Shown: positions 5,354 through 7,148 of the stretch, piece by piece | Layout: each line of letters opens with the position of its first letter | How positions within the stretch are numbered: the stretch's first letter is position 1 | NCBI GenBank assembly: GCA_001462255.1 | Contig: LIUJ01000258.1 | Location: 1,885 to 9,032, forward strand | Direction of reading: 5' to 3' | DNA length: 7,148 bases | DNA from: Fibrobacteria bacterium GUT77 | GTDB taxonomy: Bacteria; Fibrobacterota; Chitinivibrionia; Chitinivibrionales; Chitinispirillaceae | Program-made: the position numbers and the translations under genes | Notes under the pieces: generated by a model | The model's input: only the letters and a program-made list of their open reading frames with translations | Databases searched by the model: none | Told to the model about the DNA's origin: nothing

Positions 5354-7089
5354 TGAAAACAAAAAAAATAAAATCAAAGGCGGAAATGGTAGTAGTGGCC
5401 TGCGCCGTTATTGTCGCCGTCGCGCTGGTCAACTACATTTCCGGCAAATTTTTTTACCGGATGGATCTGACGGAAAATCGTCAGTACACGGTCTCCGACG
5501 CTACGAAGCGGATTCTCAAGGGGTTGGACGACATTGTTACCGTAAAGGCGTTCTTCTCTAAGGAGTTGCCGCCGGAGGTGCATACGAGGGTAAGTACCGT
5601 GCGCGACCTTTTGAGCGAATACAAGAGCATTGCCGGGGGCAAGTTGCGCGTTACGTGGGAGGATCCGGCGGAGAGCGACACCGTTCGCGGCATGGCCATG
5701 AGCTTGGGCGTCCCCGAAGTCAGGTTGCAGACATTTAAGCGCGACAAGGCGGAGACTATGTTGGGTTTTATGGGAATAGGAATAATGTACGCCGATAAGA
5801 AAGAGGCAATCCCCGTAGTTCAAAATCTTGAGAATCTTGAGTACGACCTAACGCAGGCCATAATGAAAGTGAAGCGCGCCGCCGTCCCCAAAATCGGGGT
5901 GCTTAAGTCGCAATCCGCAGATTTTATCCCGCCGGAGATCGGCGTGCGCATGAACATGGGGGAAGACAGAACCGATAAACGCTTTGCCCCGATATTCGAG
6001 AGCTTCAAGCGCGACTACGACGTCGTAACCGTAGACTTGTCGGAGGGGAAGCCTATAGACAAGGACATTCGCACGTTAATCATCCCCGGCGGCGACCGCT
6101 ACACCGACCGCTCGCTCTTTGAGATCGACCAATATTTTATGAACGGCGGTAACGTTATCGCGCTTGTCAACGCGGTAAACGTCACGTTCCAATACGGCGT
6201 GCAAGGCACAGTTCAAGAAACGAAGTTGATGGAGCTTTTGGAATACTACGGCGTGCGCGTAGAACGCAACTTGATAATGGACGCCTCCTGCGGGCAAGTG
6301 CAGGTTCCCAGGAATTTAGGGCCGTTCACGATAAACGAACTGCTCCCCTACCCCTATTTCATAAGGATCACGGGAGACGGTTTCGCGCCCGAAAATCCGG
6401 TGACCTCGTCGCAAGCGGATTTGATGCTCGGATGGGCAAGTTCGCTTACGCTCGCGCCGGACACCTCCGGCAGGCACAAGACCGCGACCGTAACGTTGGC
6501 CTCCTCCTCGGAACAAAGCTGGGAGGTAAAAGAGAACTTTGACCTATCGCCCAAGGCTAACTACGAACTGCCGCCCAAAGAGTCTATGAGGCGCCACGCT
6601 ATGGCGATGCACGTGAGCGGCGCGTTTGCGAGCTACTTTGACGGTAAACCCGTACCTCCGGTAAAAGAAAAATCGGCTGACGACAGCGGGGACGCCATAA
6701 GCAAAATAATATTGACGAACGAAGACAGGGACCGCGCCGTTACCCCGTCAAACAAGAGCGGCAATTTAGTGATAATAGGCGACGCAAACTTCATAAGCGC
6801 GCAAAACGCGTCGCCGTCCAACGTGACGTTCTTGTTTAACTTGGTAGACTGGTTGTCTTTAGACGAAAACCTGATATCGGTACGCGCCCGAACGTTGCGG
6901 GACAAGACCATTGATCCGAACATATTGGAGGTAGGTTCGGCGAAGCCTGGGATAATAAGGGCGATAAATTTGTTGCTAATGCCGATTGCGGTAATTATTG
7001 TGGGGGTAATAATATCATTACGGAGACGTGAAAAGACGGGGACGTCCGCTACGGAAGGAACCGCGCAGACTGTCGGCAAAGATTCTTGA
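5353..7089 (+). CDS. GldG-family ABC transporter auxiliary protein
   Basis: 578 residues. Topology: a short basic N-terminus, one membrane helix (about 11-29), a large extracytoplasmic region, a second helix (about 539-556) and a short basic cytoplasmic tail (SLRRREK). Just after the first helix comes FYRMDLTENRQYTVSDATKRIL (34-55), the typical opening of the GldG/ABC auxiliary family. Later parts include the Rossmann-like segment RTLIIPGGDRY (240-250) with FMNGGNVIALV, and the conserved end NLVIIGDANFIS (471-482) with FLFNLVDWLS (493-502). The family is thought to be a non-catalytic periplasmic partner of the GldF permease. Its ATG shares one base with the permease stop (TAATG), so expression is coupled. 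No terminator hairpin follows before the window end (7090-7148), so the operon may continue. Confidence 0.9.
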   Translation: MKTKKIKSKAEMVVVACAVIVAVALVNYISGKFFYRMDLTENRQYTVSDATKRILKGLDDIVTVKAFFSKELPPEVHTRVSTVRDLLSEYKSIAGGKLRVTWEDPAESDTVRGMAMSLGVPEVRLQTFKRDKAETMLGFMGIGIMYADKKEAIPVVQNLENLEYDLTQAIMKVKRAAVPKIGVLKSQSADFIPPEIGVRMNMGEDRTDKRFAPIFESFKRDYDVVTVDLSEGKPIDKDIRTLIIPGGDRYTDRSLFEIDQYFMNGGNVIALVNAVNVTFQYGVQGTVQETKLMELLEYYGVRVERNLIMDASCGQVQVPRNLGPFTINELLPYPYFIRITGDGFAPENPVTSSQADLMLGWASSLTLAPDTSGRHKTATVTLASSSEQSWEVKENFDLSPKANYELPPKESMRRHAMAMHVSGAFASYFDGKPVPPVKEKSADDSGDAISKIILTNEDRDRAVTPSNKSGNLVIIGDANFISAQNASPSNVTFLFNLVDWLSLDENLISVRARTLRDKTIDPNILEVGSAKPGIIRAINLLLMPIAVIIVGVIISLRRREKTGTSATEGTAQTVGKDS

Positions 7090-7148
7090 AATAGGATTAT
7101 GGGATTGATGTAATTAATGAGATGCCAATTAATCATCGAGATTGCTTC

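Noticed and set aside
7090..7148. Start of a next operon gene at ATG 7117 or 7122
   Set aside because: Both frames stay open to the edge, but there is no ribosome binding site and too few codons to recognise a family.

Overview
The window most resembles a member of the Fibrobacterota or a close relative. The minus-strand gene cut by the left edge carries a signal peptide followed by the start of a FISUMP domain (Fibrobacter succinogenes major paralogous domain). The right half has an Hc1-type histone-like gene and a gliding-type (Gld) ABC module that fits this assignment. This is inference from protein families; no rRNA or other taxonomic marker is present.

Layout. Bases 1-208 (minus) hold the 5' end of a secreted FISUMP protein. 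Bases 209-502 are non-coding: a degenerate 42-bp tandem repeat and a UUCG-type hairpin. Bases 503-1816 (minus) are a visibly AT-rich gene fusing an N-terminal GIY-YIG (T5orf172/MUG113-like) nuclease domain to an EcoRI-type adenine DNA methyltransferase. Bases 1924-2262 (plus) are the C-terminal part of a lemA gene that has lost its 5' end, so the methyltransferase segment sits beside a broken chromosomal gene. A strong terminator hairpin follows at 2327-2365. Bases 2384-3243 (minus) are a two-gene, translationally coupled operon: a small protein with a complete JAMM/JAB metallopeptidase motif, then an acidic 84-residue protein of unknown function. A near-consensus promoter (3304-3332) drives it.

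From 3490 to 7089 (plus) lies a tight, GC-richer operon: a 60-residue Hc1-like protein, an ABC ATPase, an ABC-2 permease of the GldF type, and a GldG-like auxiliary membrane protein with a large extracytoplasmic region. Gaps or overlaps are +2, -4 and -1 nt, so the last three genes very probably make one membrane complex. The Hc1-like gene is co-transcribed with them but has no obvious functional link.

The middle of the window (about 490-3330) looks like accessory DNA: a stand-alone modification/nuclease fusion, a gene remnant and a possible enzyme-partner pair lie between ordinary chromosomal genes. The two most interesting items are the single-chain GIY-YIG/EcoRI-methylase protein and the JAMM-protein operon.
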